DNA of 64,000 nucleotides from Larimichthys crocea (Eukaryota; Chordata; Actinopteri; Sciaenidae): NCBI RefSeq assembly GCF_000972845.2, contig NC_040011.1, forward strand, positions 26,206,379 through 26,270,378, given 5' to 3'. Both the position numbers and the translations under genes were made by a program. Below, piece after piece: positions 1 to 12,429 of this stretch (position 1 is its first letter; each line of letters opens with the position of its first letter). The notes below the pieces were generated by a model. The model searched no databases. It had not been told where the DNA came from and worked only from the letters and a program-made list of their open reading frames with translations.

Positions 1-1040
1 TGTACCCTGGCCCTTTCTATAAACTTCACAAAACCCTCACAGTTGAAAACTAAAACTCCTGGCATCCCCTTGCTGAAGTTGTCACCGTAGGGCAAAAGTC
101 AACTACTATAATTTTGTCTTATCAGCCAACTTGAAGACAGAAAGAATAGAACAGTTCTGGAAGTGATTCATTAGCAAAGGGAATTTAAATCTATAGCGTC
201 ATAGCATTTTAAAAATAGTCTGTTCCATTCATTTGAATGGTGACAAGCTACGCACTCTACAGCTCTGATAAATACCGCGTGTGGAAATCATCCATCACAA
301 TGCTTGAACACAAATCAAACTAAAAACCTGAACAGGTTGACTTGCACATTGACAGACTACAATCGGCAGTGGTAGGCAGGTGTGCATTCGCCTTTGGTAT
401 GTTCGCATGTAGTCTGCTGCGAGGGATCATAACAGAGGAAGACAGACTGCTAAATGCATGCACAACACATACAGGAGAGTATATTCGCTTTGAAGTAGTT
501 ATTAATATACAGACAGAAAATTCCTGCAGGGATCAAGACGAGACAGACACAGTAGCATGGCACCGCTGAATCCAAAGGAAGCAAATTTTCTTTCTTGCTT
601 TGCTTAGGTTAACATGTTGGTTTGATGATTTTGCTGCCTCTGTGTAATCTGAATTAAAGAGTGAACATGATAGCATGAGAGAGACTATAGATGTGACTGA
701 CTTTCCACTGAGGTGTTTTCATATCGGGCTGTTTTCATACATGTCATATTGCCTGTCATATTTGTGATGAAACTCTGCCTCCAGCTCCACCTAAATACAT
801 TTCCCTCTCATTTGTGAAATGTGAACTCGCTGTGTGTTTCTGTGCAGAGTATGCAGAAGTTTCTCATTAAACACAGTAATGAACACGAGTATCAGCAGCG
901 GACAAGGTGTTTTATCAATACCAGGGGCGGGGAATTGAACCAAGCTACACAGACTCACTTCTGACACTCAACAGAGAGCTAAGTAACTGAAGAACATTGG
1001 ACTTTTCCCTTATTTCAATACGTGAAATGAGAGAGATAAA
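1..1040. other. No gene seen; AT-rich non-coding DNA
   Basis: Only short open frames (75 codons or fewer) with no recognisable domain occur here. I see no repeat structure, splice-flanked open frame or RNA gene. Confidence 0.55.
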
Positions 1041-1260
1041 CAGCAGAATAAGGCTGTCTGTGTATGTGGTGCTAGTGGAGCCTCTTGCCGCCTGACCCGT
1101 CCATGGTGATGAATAATGAATGAGCAGGACAGAAGCAGTTACCATTTGGAGACAGTTTCCTGATGAATGATTACTGGCTCCATTGGGTCTGTATTTGCAT
1201 AGGAGATGAAAATGTCGAGAGGAAGACACATGGCTGTTACAGTAGCAGAGGCTGTAATAC
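1041..1260. promoter_or_regulatory. Possible conserved non-coding element (octamer-containing)
   Basis: This stretch is more balanced in base composition than its neighbours and free of simple repeats. It carries an octamer-type ATTTGCAT motif near 1193-1200 and several ATGAATAATGAATGA/ATTA-like motifs. These are typical of POU and homeodomain binding in developmental enhancers of vertebrates. The enhancer reading is inference from texture only; cross-species alignment would decide. Confidence 0.2.
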
Positions 1261-3122
1261 TTTTGACTGCTGAGCAGGCAACTCTTCTAATGTTATAATC
1301 AACTAGCATGGCTGGTCATAAGAGACCACACATAAAACAGAATAACTGAAGATGGGTGAGGGGTGCATAAGATGACATTTCAAATGAGATGTATTTATCT
1401 GTTATGCTATTAAATGGGTTTGTCTGCTCCAGCAGAAATTCCGATTTATGTTTGTACCATTCTCTACAGCTGTTCCTTTAATAACCACATTCATTACCAG
1501 GCGACAGTTATTAACAGAGCAAAAAAAAAAAAAAAGGGAAAAAAATGGAAAAAAGTCGTGCAAGCGCAAACTGAGGTGAGGGGATATTCTGAGGAAACAC
1601 ACATATAGACCCACCAGAATAATGAGGGTAAAGATAATGATCACTTTTGCAGAAAAGGAAACAGAACTAGTTGATTCATCTCTTTGCAGACAGATAAAAC
1701 CTGACTGTCAGTTACTTCACTATAGCAGCCATGCCACTGTGTAGCAATATCTCCTAGAGCTGAAGTGAGGGAGATAAGGATTTCATGGTCGATGCGTCTC
1801 CTCACAAGGTGGTTGTGGTGCAGCAAGGAGGTAGGGGTGGGGAATAGCCTCTGTCTGGCCCTGCAGGGTGAAATGAAGTGTCCCTGTCAATGTCAGAACT
1901 CTGTTTACACCTCAGAGCATCCACCTATGCCACCACTTCTCGCCTCGCCACGCAGAATCTCGCTTGGTTTGATCAGCTTTTTGAGTCGGCTTAATCTTGT
2001 CAGGCTTGACAATGAAGGCTGATCTCCTCTGTTCTTCTTAGCAGCGGAATCAGCCTACAGCTCACCATATTCAAACAGGGCCCTAGATTCCCCCAGAATC
2101 CATAATCATTTCTACCGGGGATTTTGGGATGTATCAAACATTTTCAAGTAAAAGCACTGATCTGCATTCATTCCTACCATAAGCTGCCCTGACTGAATGC
2201 AAAACTGCCCTGCTAAATTCTGAAGGCCCCCTTTTAGAGGGACCTAAGATATGCGTAAGGGTAATATAAGAGAGAGAAGTCATCTTCTTTTCTCTGTCAT
2301 TGAAAAGGGATGAGGAGGCAAGTGTGTTTTTGTGCTCTCAGGGTCGGTTGAAGCTAAGAAAAAGGTAGAGAGGAGAGGAAAAGCACAAGAGATAGCAGAG
2401 AGAGGAGGTGGGAGCCAGCCATCATTACCACAAGGCTACTTAAAAATCCTCCATTGAGGGCACTTAATAGAACAATTTGTAATAGAAGCTTCCTTTCACT
2501 GCATACCAACGATGGCAAAGTAAGAAGGAGACGCTCCACATGTGGGTGGATGTGTATAGAGAGCACAGAGTAGATGTTCTGCCCCCCAGATGTTTGCCTT
2601 CTTTGATAGAGAAAAAAGTCAAATGACAGCCACATGGTACTTTTTCCTCTTACAAATGTAATGAGCATTACTTGTTTGGGCCACAGTCTGGCTTAATCTG
2701 CTGTTCATGCATTCTGCTACACCTGTGAGTTACAAAGACAAAATGACACTGTGCTTAAGATTCTCTGAATTAGAACATAACACAATGCTAAGATAATATA
2801 TTCCAGCCATGTCAGTTTTGCGATACATATTGTATTATATTACATCATAGGGTTATTACATTCATTTAAATAACTCTTCATACATGAGTCTTAGTGTGTA
2901 ATGTTGTATCACAGTCTGGTAATATATATAGTTATATAGTGATTCTAGTAAAGCTGTTGACTCAGAACAGAACATCTATTTCATGAGACAGGTGCGTAGG
3001 AGAAGGCCGAGTGTGTCTAAAGTTACAAAATAAACTCCTGCACACCGTCTAACTTGCAATACTACATTTATTTTTGATGCGTCGGTGCTTCATGAGGCAA
3101 ATGTGTTAAAGCTATTGACACA
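1261..3122. other. No gene seen
   Basis: Non-coding DNA. It contains a poly-A run near 1521-1535 and a purine-rich stretch around 2360-2420. The open frames (104 codons or fewer) show low-complexity Leu/Ser-rich translations and no domain. Confidence 0.5.
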
Positions 3123-3318
3123 GGGTGTTGTTTAGCTTGGTCGGTAGAGCAGCCACCCCATGTACAAAGGCTTAGTCATCGCCGCGGCAGCCCAGGGATC
3201 GAATCCAACCTGTGGCTCTTTCCCGCATGTCATTCCCCATCTCTTTCTCTCCCCACATTTCCTGTCACTCTTCCTGTCTCTATACAATAAAGCTCAAAAA
3301 AGGCCCAAAAAATATCTT
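3123..3318 (+). mobile_element. tRNA-derived SINE, copy 1
   Basis: The 5' part is a tRNA-like promoter: a box A-like TTAGCTTGGTCGG near 3131 and a box B-like GGATCGAATCC at 3196-3206. A pyrimidine-rich body follows (CATTTCCTGTCACTCTTCCTG) and then a tail, ACAATAAAGCTCAAAAAAGG. The same order and sequence recur at 11313 and 59626, and more weakly at 18361, which defines one family. Such SINEs are copied by LINE reverse transcriptase and transcribed by RNA polymerase III. I see no clear target-site duplication for this copy. Base changes in both boxes suggest an old, probably silent copy. Confidence 0.85.
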
Positions 3319-3319
3319 C

Positions 3320-3665
3320 AAATATCTGTTGAAGCAATTAATCAAATCATTGATTAGTCTAATGACAGACTATTTCAAGTGTTTGTTCAAACTGTTTGAA
3401 GTTATTTTTCTTTAAAGGAAAAAATGCCAGATATTTACTGATTCCAGCCTCTTGAATATGAATATTTGCTGTTTTCTTAGTCTTCTATGACAGTGGACTA
3501 ATTCACTAATGGTTTTGTTTAACTGTTCAAACAAGTCAAGCTGGGCTCTGATAAATTATGATGGGCAATTTTCACACTTTTAATAGAAATTTAATAAACA
3601 AAACTAGCTAAATGAGAAAATAACTGGCAACTGAATAATCAAGAATGAAAATAATCATAGAGTGA
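3320..3665 (-). repeat. Teleost dispersed repeat (type B), minus orientation
   Basis: This stretch is the approximate reverse complement of the repeat at 12430-12785. Both carry a motif about a frame of AATCATTGATTAGT / GATTATC, a central ATGAATATTTGCTG(T)TTTCTTAGTCTTCTATGA segment (its complement lies near 12625) and an end rich in GATAATCAAAATAGTT-type sequence. I recognise it as a common non-coding repeat in fish genomes but cannot assign a transposon class. Confidence 0.55.
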
Positions 3666-5779
3666 AAACCTAGTTTTGTAATTGTATTATGTTCCATGTT
3701 GTAAAATGTATTAAATGCATTTAAACGAACTCTGCGTCGTACTGAACATTAAAATGATTTGATTCCAGCTCCACCGTGCAAATGTACAGCGCTGATTTAG
3801 GGAAAGACTTTTTCAAAGTGGTGACATGCAACTTAATTTGAAAGTACATGGATTCCAGCTAAAACTGATTCATGAGTGGAGATTTGCCAACAGTCAGCAG
3901 TAAGTCAGCCACAGCAACTAGAATATTTGCTAAGGCTGTTCTCTTTAAGACCATATTAAGTGAAAAATGGTGCACCTACAGTATAGCACAAATAGAACTT
4001 GGGCCAAAAACATGTGAAGAATTATGCTCAGCGTACGCTGAAACGAGTCCCATTTCATATCCGATCTTCCTTTAAAGACATTGAAGGTTTGGTGAGTCAT
4101 CTTGTACCCAGGACCATGACAGGTTTAATTGACTTTTTATAGATACTGAAGCTTTAGGCGCTTTACTTCCATTCCCAAGGAAACATGCTCACAGTTACAT
4201 CACTCCACCTTTAGTAAAATAAGAATGTGCACATTTCTACTGCACACTCAGTATGTTACAGCAATTATATTCTAATTATAACCATGGACTCCTTCCCTGC
4301 ATAGTGAAGTGAAACAGGGAAGGATGAAAAGAGTGAAACCTCTTTCTCAACAGGTATGATTCAACAACCTCAGGCCTGCTGCTCCTGGGTTACATTATCA
4401 CTACAGGTGAAAGCTAGCCAGTTTTTTTTTCTCCTCTTCTGAGACTCACATGTGTTTGTAAAGAAGAATAACAGTGAAAAAATAACAGTGTGAGCACTTC
4501 AGTGGCTTATCTGATTCTGGACCACTCCTGTACAGCTATATAGTCCCCAAACCACTACATAAAGTAATGCATCTGATTTGTTCTAATACAACCTCAGTCT
4601 AAACAGGCACTTTAAATTCAGTAATGTAACCGTTGCATTGTTTTACAACATTTAAACAGCGACGGCTGGACAGAGCTGCAGGAGAATGTGGCAGCAATAT
4701 CAAAGCAAAAGTAAGACCTTTAAAACAAACTTTAAGTTAGTTTCAAAATGAGTGTTTTCGGTGCTCTGCTAGGAGATTTTTGAAATACATTTCATGGCAC
4801 CAGTGTGAATTTTATTAGCGAAACCTGTCAAAAAATATCAACCATAGCTGTTTTTTTTCCATGATGAAAACAAGGCTACAACTGAACAAGAAGAAACCTT
4901 TACAAACAAAACCTGTGATGAAATGTAATGCAATGCAAAGATAAATGTCTATTATTCAGAAACGGATTTAGCTGCTTGACTTGTTGCACTGATAATCACC
5001 ATCTTGCTCTTCAGTAACATTGTGTCTTGGCTGATAACGCCGTTTCATTTTTACCACTTACAGATTTAAGGACTAAATGTGTCAACAATTAGACATTAGA
5101 CAGGGTAACACACCATGCCAGATTCATAAAATAGTAAACTGCAGTAAATGTAAAATTATCAACAATGTGAATGTAGCATCAATCATACTTTAACTGTTTT
5201 GGGTATTGTTATGAATGAGTGCAGGATTAATATAGGCTGTCAGCCTTTTAAATCTTCCTCGAGACGCTTGCTATAGGAATATTTTTGCATCCACAGCGAC
5301 TGAGTATTTACTATTAAGAGTGAGTGTACTGTGTTACAGATGTAAACAGAAAAACAATGCCCTTTCTGCTAACCTCACAATGCACAAGAACACCTATAAC
5401 CATTGAGATTACCCATCAGATATACTAAAAGTAGAAGACATGGAGAAGACATGAATTTAAAATAGTCTTGACTAAAATATCCTAAAATTAAACTGTAGCA
5501 ATAATTAATCAAGTGTGGCATAAACTCAATGACTGCAACAAAGATTAATTATAAAAGTGTCAGTTTGTACTGTATGGTGCCTCGCAGCATTCATATGAAA
5601 CATGAGACATCCCAGGTAGTCGTTCTACCGTGTCTGTGGTGTTGTTTTTGTGTGTGCCCTCTTATGGCTGACAATAATGCAATCTGTCTAAGAACAACAT
5701 CAACCAAAATAGGAGCTGAGCAGTAGATCAGAGTACAAAAGCCATTCAGTGCATCAACCACTGAATAAATCACTCCTTG
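3666..5779. other. No gene seen
   Basis: AT-rich non-coding DNA with no open frame above 70 codons that looks like protein. No RNA gene or repeat was recognised. Confidence 0.5.
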
Positions 5780-6070
5780 TTAAACAAGTGGCATTTCATT
5801 CAGCTTTTGAGCAGTGTTAGACTTTCCAAGGGATGACTCCATGCTGTCACCTCTCTTGTTCACTCTCAACTCCTCTAATTTGGGATCCAGCTCTGGGGGA
5901 AATGCCACCCCAAACCATTGTCTCCTCATTCCTCTCTTGTTGGATACATCTGTGAAGGTGGGAGAAAGGAGACGTCGTGGCGGTATAGGGAGAACAATCT
6001 GCTGCTCAATGTCTGAGACAGGAGTTAATATGGTTGACTGGGTTGATGAGGCATGCGAGTGTACAGTAGA
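5780..6070 (-). CDS. Candidate terminal coding exon, unknown gene (minus strand)
   Basis: Read on the minus strand, a strong 3' splice site (pyrimidine-rich CCTTCCTTTACAG, ending at 6071) is followed by 96 open codons and a TAA stop at 5780-5782. The translation is not low-complexity. It has a Ser/Thr-rich start, a basic-proline stretch (PIPPRRLLSPTF), then RRQWFGVAFPPELDPKLEEL with alternating acidic and basic residues, and it ends KLNEMPLV. GC content here is clearly higher than in the flanks. I do not recognise the protein or a domain. The remainder of the gene would lie at higher coordinates and may be outside the window. Weaknesses: the plus strand is also open for 126 codons over the same bases, and I see no nearby poly-A signal. 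It could instead be a conserved non-coding block or a decayed gene copy. Confidence 0.35.
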   Translation of the reverse strand, partial: STVHSHASSTQSTILTPVSDIEQQIVLPIPPRRLLSPTFTDVSNKRGMRRQWFGVAFPPELDPKLEELRVNKRGDSMESSLGKSNTAQKLNEMPLV

Positions 6071-6489
6071 CTGTAAAGGAAGGTCAGGTTTTATGTTGTT
6101 GTATAACTTCCACTTTATAATACAGACATATGTCTGTACATTCACTGCAATGAGGTACTGCTACACCAGCCCAGTAGCCCAGTATTCACATTAAGTGTGT
6201 CCCTACTGGCCAATCCCACACCTAATGATTTGTGTCCAGTGTCAATGTTCAGTATGAATGCGGGAAACAGTGTGATCTTTAAGCAGTGAGGCACAAAGTA
6301 TGGAGTGTTGTGGTGGTGGTGGATGGAAATGTAGTACACCTGATAATAATGCAGGAGAACTGATCATGCATCCCTTCACAGACTTGCAGTATATGTTTAC
6401 CTTTTTATTTGACATAATCACAATATTTTCTTAACTTAAGTAGTAGCCTAGTTGCCTCCATAGATAAAAGGACAGGTGTTGAGTCTCTG
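6071..6489. other. No gene seen
   Basis: This would be intron sequence if the exon at 5780-6070 is real. It contains only a short GTG repeat at about 6308-6323. Confidence 0.5.
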
Positions 6490-6605
6490 TAAATAATATT
6501 ATAAAGCATGCGGTCTAGATCTGCTCTATATGGTGAGTGTCATGAAATAACTGTTATGACTTGGTTTTATATAAATAAAATTTAATTGGACTGAATTAAA
6601 GGACA
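6490..6605 (+). repeat. LINE/SINE-type 3' tail repeat
   Basis: The segment reads ATGCGGTCTAGATCTGCTCTATATGG, then GTCATGAAATAACTGTTATGACTTGG, then TATATAAATAAAATTTAATTGGACTGAATT. The same order of motifs recurs near 34520-34600. In fish genomes this closing sequence is typical of retroposon 3' tails ending in an (AATTG)n-like run. The parent element is not otherwise present. Confidence 0.6.
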
Positions 6606-8364
6606 GTGTGTAAAGATTCAGTGGTATTTCAGTGGTCACACTGAAATTCATTTTGCATCTACTGTTCCGATCAAGAAAATACACTACTATTATAATAGCA
6701 CATAGTATAAACAGCAACAACAACACAGACATAACCTGTAAACAACCATGTCATGTCACAGTTATATACAATATACTGTAGATAAATAGATGAGTGCTTT
6801 ATTATTCCTTAAGAAATTAAACGAGGTAGGAGAGAAACAAGTACAATTAAAATACAAAATTATATCCAATAACTAAAATATACAGAATAAAATATTAAAG
6901 TAGAAAACAGAATAAAATGAAAAAAGAAACTATGAATGGAGACTAAGGATAGAACCATCTGGAATATTTTTTGAATGTGCTCTGCACTTTACAATGAGAT
7001 TAAGGCAGTTAAAGAAATAATGACCCTAAATTCACAAAACAGAAGCTAATACAGATGGTGGATAGCAGAACATTGATCACAGTAACTGCCAGAGACAATT
7101 AATTAATGGAGAAATATATTTCATACAGTATGTTTTCTGATTCAAAGATTCTTTCATGGTACAACTTGTTAATAAAAGCACAAAAATAATCAGCCAAGTA
7201 ATGACCTAAATTACTGTGCTCGTAATATCTGTGTGGGAAATAAAATATGAACTATTGGTTGGCTTGTTTTCAGTATTAAATATCATGGTGCATTCCCACT
7301 TGCCATTCAACACATTTCATCAAAATGTGCTTTGCTGCGCTTACTGTTGTAAAACCGCTTATCTTCAGGCTAAAAAAACAGTTTCACACAGGCAGCGGAA
7401 AAAAAGAAGCATTATGCCACAGGTGGTTACTGGAGCTAACGGGTGTGTCAACTTCTCTCCTTCAACTTTGGCCCTTGTTCTGAAGCAAGCAGTTGAGGCA
7501 GTGTGCGGCAGTGGGCTCCACAGGTTGAGCACCGGGGTTAGATGTCGGAAGCGCTGGGCTCTTCTGGCTTAGAGGCGTAGGTCTGCGCAAGCATGCAAAA
7601 TTGGCTTTGAGTTCAAAGAGAATCAGTGAGAGCAGGGAGTTGAGTTGAAACCTGTTTCTCTCTCTCTCTCTCCCTCTCTTTCTGTTTGATTCCAACTCTC
7701 TTTCTCTCTCAAGCCTTTTCTAATGATGACTTTATCTGCCTCCCACTGGAAGGCAGAGGAGCAGCGGGCCTGGCCTGGGCCTCCGGGCCTGCAGCACTAA
7801 AGTATCAGCATTGCAACTCATGTTTCCTCCATCTCTTCTATTCATGTCAGCCCTCATTTAACTATTTAGCCTTGAATATGCACAAGTGGAATAATTTAAG
7901 GATGTCCAGAATCCAAAAAAATACTGCCTTAAACTCAGCCCTGATTATCATCAAAAAAAAGTTTTTTCTCATTCCTTCAAACTTGTCAAATGGGTATAGA
8001 TGAATATCAGACAGATGGGGAGTAGCTGATGGACTGAACCGTAGGCATAGTGATCAGCGGAATGAGATTAAATCTGCGTGCACACCTGTGATGGACGTCT
8101 TTATAACAGGATTTAACTGACAAATGACATTCTCTTTGATCCTCTACATTTTCTTTGATGACAAGACAGAAAAAAAATCTCATCTTCATATGTGAGGTGA
8201 CGTTTGCTATAGGGAATATTTCTGGCACTTAATCAGGCTCCTTTGTAGAAGGCAAGTTTGAGTCAAAATTTAAATGTTTGTGGATATTGCATATCTTGCA
8301 TATCTATAGCTTCACAAGTTAGAAAACACAAGGATAAACCAGGGTGGTCTTGTTTTGTAAAGTA
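6606..8364. other. No gene seen; GC-richer block and CT tract inside
   Basis: Mostly AT-rich. Between about 7380 and 7830 the composition becomes balanced, with a polypyrimidine (CT)n tract at about 7661-7710 and a GGCCTGG-rich stretch near 7770. Overlapping open frames on both strands reach 118 codons but look random. A diverged regulatory block is possible; I see no proof. Confidence 0.45.
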
Positions 8365-8412
8365 GGACATTTTTCATACTTTTTTTCATACTTTTTTTCA
8401 TACTTTTTTTCC
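8365..8412. repeat. Short tandem repeat, 12-bp unit
   Basis: About three and a half copies of a 12-base unit (CATACTTTTTTT) run in tandem. Confidence 0.9.
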
Positions 8413-10503
8413 TCACAGACATATGATACCTTAATGATGCTTTGGTTCAATAGCGACTTCTTTCCACCTTCCAGCAATTAGCTTCACCGAGATGGTGAAA
8501 CACGCAGATCCCCTCCGACTCTGTGCAGGTGCCCTAGTCAGCCTGTAAGTCGCTAGTACAGCTACCAAGGCCAGAACCCTTGGTACCTTCCCACTCGTGA
8601 ATACTGCCAATTATTTTTGTTTGGGGCCATATAACACAGGCAAAACTTTCAACCGTGTTCCCGTGTTCTAGTAAAACAGTGCTGTGTAGTCAGTGAAAGA
8701 ATGAGAACACTTCAATCATGTTAGGAGACAGTGCACGAATACATGAGTGAATTATTCAACAAATGTGCAAAAGAAAAACTCATACCATCTGTGATCACAC
8801 AGTGTGGTAATCAAAACTAATTTTACCAAATTGTTACTATATTATTCTAACAGTGTTCAAACACAAATGTAAGGCTATTAGATGATTGCACCATTAAAGT
8901 CTCTAAAAATGTGGCTTAAAATGTGTTTATAATATTAAAGTTCTCATAAAGCATCCACGAATAACTACTATACAAACAACCCATTTGGTGTTTAGACCAT
9001 TTCCCAAGACTGTGTAGGAATGGAAGATCACACTTTGATTGACAAACAATGTACTGTGTACAAGCAATGCCACCTTTGCCAACAAAAGACATCAATAACG
9101 CAAAATTTAGAATATTTCCACTGCTTTTCTTGCTGTCAGTCATGTCTGACTGGGAACTGTAGCCATCCATTTTCTCTGCTCTCTTCAAACGCACCACACC
9201 AGACTCTTTGACAAAAATGTTTATTTTTTTAAACCAGAATATTTTAACATCTCAACCGGTAAATTGAGGATTTATATTGACCAAACCAGAGGTGACTGTT
9301 GGAGTAGCAGTAAGACTAACCAAATCAAATTAAATGAAGCCTGTTTTTTGATTAAGCTAATCTTAGTTTGGTAAAAGAGAGAAACTTAAATTCAGAAGGT
9401 GCAGTTTATTTTAGAGTTTTGAATACGTTTTTTCTTGACAGTTTATGAGTTTATGTATTACACTAAACGTAGAGAAGTGAGTTTTTTGTCTCACCCAGCG
9501 AGGCTTTGAGGCAGATTAAGTGACAGAAGAGAGGTTTTGAGTTGTGGGACCACTGACATGGATGTAATAAATGTCCAAGCATAACCACAACCAATTTAAA
9601 GTCAATATCAGGAAAGTTTGCAAAAACCTTAATGACAATATTTGGAATCTGGATTGAAACTAATTCCTAATACCATACGTTACGTAGTTAAAATGTGATT
9701 ATGGATTGGAGTATTCAGTGGCTTTGACATTGAATGAATACAGATTTATTCCAGGTTTTCTTTACAAAAGGGTTAAAAGCAAAGAAAGGAGAAGTAACTA
9801 AGAAAATGCACACACTAACCTTCTTCTGCTTGCATGTACAGCGGGTGCACAGCTGTGCAGCGAGCAAAACACACTTCCAATAAAGGTTGAAGACAGCAGT
9901 TGGCCTTTGAAGTTTTTTATTGAAAACAACTATGAGACTGTGAAAACAATATTGGATAAGACACAACAAATTCAATATAATGATGGGCCAATAAAAAAAG
10001 ATGATATGCCATAAACAAGAGTTACACAGAAAGTATAAAGAATGAATTTGTACAAGAAAACACAAAAGTATAGACTTGCTGTCAAGTCACATTTTCACTC
10101 ACAACAGGGTGAAAGAACATATCACCAATATCATCATGAAGGAAAAACTTTGGAACAAAACATTGTAAAGACAGAGTAAAAATACTAAAATACATAAGCT
10201 AAAAGTCAGCCCAACATCAAATTAACAGTTGGCTAGAAACTTGTACTGAATCCATCATCACTACAAATGTCTTTTCAAGACACATAGAGTGGAGAGGAAG
10301 GAGATGAGGAAGACTGGATAGGAAGAAAAGTGAAGGATATGGATGAGGAGAGGTATAATATTACAGAGGCTGCCAATTTATTATTCAAAACTTCAGCCTC
10401 CCCTGCCAGGGGTTCATGGAGAAGCTAGCCAAAGACATTCAAAGAAAATACATTCTTCTAAAAAATACACAGTTTAGGTTAGTAGATTTTTATTAGTATA
10501 TTA
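8413..10503. other. No gene seen
   Basis: AT-rich DNA. The longest open frame (116 codons, minus strand, 9715-10065) has a Leu/Phe/Cys-rich translation without a domain and no splice context. Confidence 0.5.
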
Positions 10504-10565
10504 CAGGGCTTGACAGTAACAGTTGCCAGGTTACCACTGGCAACCATATTCTTGGCCTTTGGCAA
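10504..10565 (+). repeat. Hairpin-containing sequence, possible repeat end
   Basis: GTTGCCAG (10522-10529) and CTGGCAAC (10537-10544) form a perfect 8-bp stem with a 7-base loop. The preceding AGGGCTTGACAGTAAC resembles the start of a dispersed fish repeat that I know only loosely. Confidence 0.35.
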
Positions 10566-11303
10566 CTGGTTTAAAAAGTTAGTATCAAGCCCAGTAGTTA
10601 CCAGTCTGATCATATTATTTCTTTATGATGTTGTTATTATAAGTTTTTCACAAATACTATTGACTCGGTTGCTCATGTTCTTTTCTGCTCTCCTACCAGG
10701 ACCACTGAATGGCTATTCATAATAACATTGAATAGTGATCAAAGAAGTGGAAATGTCCCTGGTTTTCATCTCAGAAATCTGGTCACAGCTTGAGGTCAGT
10801 ATGAGGTCGGTTAGCACTAAACGGAAATGTTCAGTTACACCACCATTTACAAAAGTACACACAGATAATGGTCCAATACAGGGATTTAGAGGCTGACAAG
10901 AGACAGCTCTTAATATTTGCCTGGGGTCAGGTCTGACAGAATACAGGGTGTAACAATGACTTACTTAAATTGAGTTAAACTGCTAAGGAGTTGTGTCAGT
11001 AGTGTTTGCCACATGCAACAGCATGTTTAACTGAAACCAACTGCTGCTTGCAGGTTGAATCCATTAAACTTGTTTGCTGCTAAATGTAGCCATGCCGGCT
11101 TCAGGATCAAAGAAATTTAAACCGAACATAATTAAAAACATTTTAAATTAATTGCAGTTGGTCTCTCTAAAAGTTCACAGCCCTGCATACTACAGTAAAA
11201 ACGATATTCAAGATGCCACTATTCTGCATTAGTGATTTATGTATCAGTGTCAGTGAATGTGGAGGTCAGGGTCTTAACTCGTCTTAACCCAGTGTTTAAA
11301 CAT
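10566..11303. other. No gene seen
   Basis: AT-rich DNA with nothing recognisable. Confidence 0.5.
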
Positions 11304-11514
11304 AATCTCATAGGTGCGGCGTTTAGCTCAGTTGGTGGAGCAGCCGCCCCATGTGCGAAGGGTTAGGACTTGCTGTGGAAGCCCAGGGTTTGAATCTGAC
11401 CTGTGGCTTTTTCGCGCGTGTCATTCCCTGTCTCCCTCTCCCCGCATTCCTGTCACTCTTCAGCTGTCTCTATTAAATAAAGCTTGAAAAAAACAAAAAA
11501 CAAACAATCTCATA
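11304..11514 (+). mobile_element. tRNA-derived SINE, copy 2, with target-site duplication
   Basis: The element spans about 11313-11505. Its box A is TTAGCTCAGTTGG (from about 11323) and its box B-like stretch is GGGTTTGAATCTG (about 11386). The pyrimidine-rich body and the tail AATAAAGCTTGAAAAAAAC match the copies at 3123 and 59626. It is flanked by a perfect 9-bp direct repeat, AATCTCATA, at 11304-11312 and 11506-11514. That is the expected target-site duplication of target-primed reverse transcription. The intact duplication marks this as a true insertion and a comparatively young copy. Confidence 0.9.
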
Positions 11515-12429
11515 AAAAGTAGTTTAAAATGTCTCTGAATGAAAGTTTTTTAATAGTTATTCAACTCAGGTAATTTTTTATTTGTCAGAGCTGCGTGGCC
11601 TTCCATACATTTTCAAGCAATGGAAATGATTGGTTCATCAAAACACAAACAGTGTTTATATTTGTGATCATTTCTAGGCAACTTTATTTGCAAAATGCAT
11701 GTGGGTCTGAATTGAATTGAAACCCAATTAAAATCGCAATATGAAGACTCAATAATAGTCAAGAGTTTGTCTTTAACAAGTGAAGTTTATAAAAATTGCC
11801 TTATTCCCTCCACCCTTTCTCTACTACATTTTTATTTAATAGAGGCCATATGGCAAAAAGGGCAGAGGAGGAAGAAATGCTTTCATAGTGGTTCTGATAA
11901 ACAGAACGCATACCGTGAGGCTGAGAGCACCTCAAACTGCAAAACAGAGATGTTTGATTCTTCCATAAGCCTTTGTCAAATGGCCTTGGCAGTCTGACTG
12001 GCAACATTAACAGCAGGTTCTTGGTTGTGATATCTTAGAGTTTACAAGAAAGTCCCTATGTTCTCTTTTTACTACCGTGACCATATTTTTTTTGGGTTCA
12101 GCAAAGAACAGTTCTTTCAAAGGTTGCACTCATTTAAGGGCACCCAGTTGGGTAGTGACCTGCCGGTTGGGCAAAGTGTGTACTCATTTTACTCCATGCT
12201 CCTGAACAGCAAACAACAAAAACAGAAAGCTGCATGTCAGAGGAAAATCTGAAGAGCAGGCACTCCCTGGTTCAATATATTAAAAATGTATGAAAAACCA
12301 TTCAAACTCGATGTGCTTGACCTGGTCTCTTTTCTTGATCTCTCAAGTGCACCAACTATCAACTAAGTATTTTAAAGAGTAGTACACCCTTATGTACACT
12401 GAAAAAGTTTTTAGGTGCTGTAATAATAA
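11515..12429. other. No gene seen
   Basis: AT-rich DNA. Overlapping open frames of 68-76 codons near 11767-12007 show no domain. Confidence 0.5.

Noticed and set aside
3123..3206. tRNA gene
   Set aside because: Only boxes A and B of a tRNA-like head are present, fused to a SINE body; no cloverleaf with acceptor stem.
9715..10065. Possible membrane protein (116 codons, minus)
   Set aside because: Hydrophobicity follows from AT-rich codons; no start context, domain or homologue recognised.
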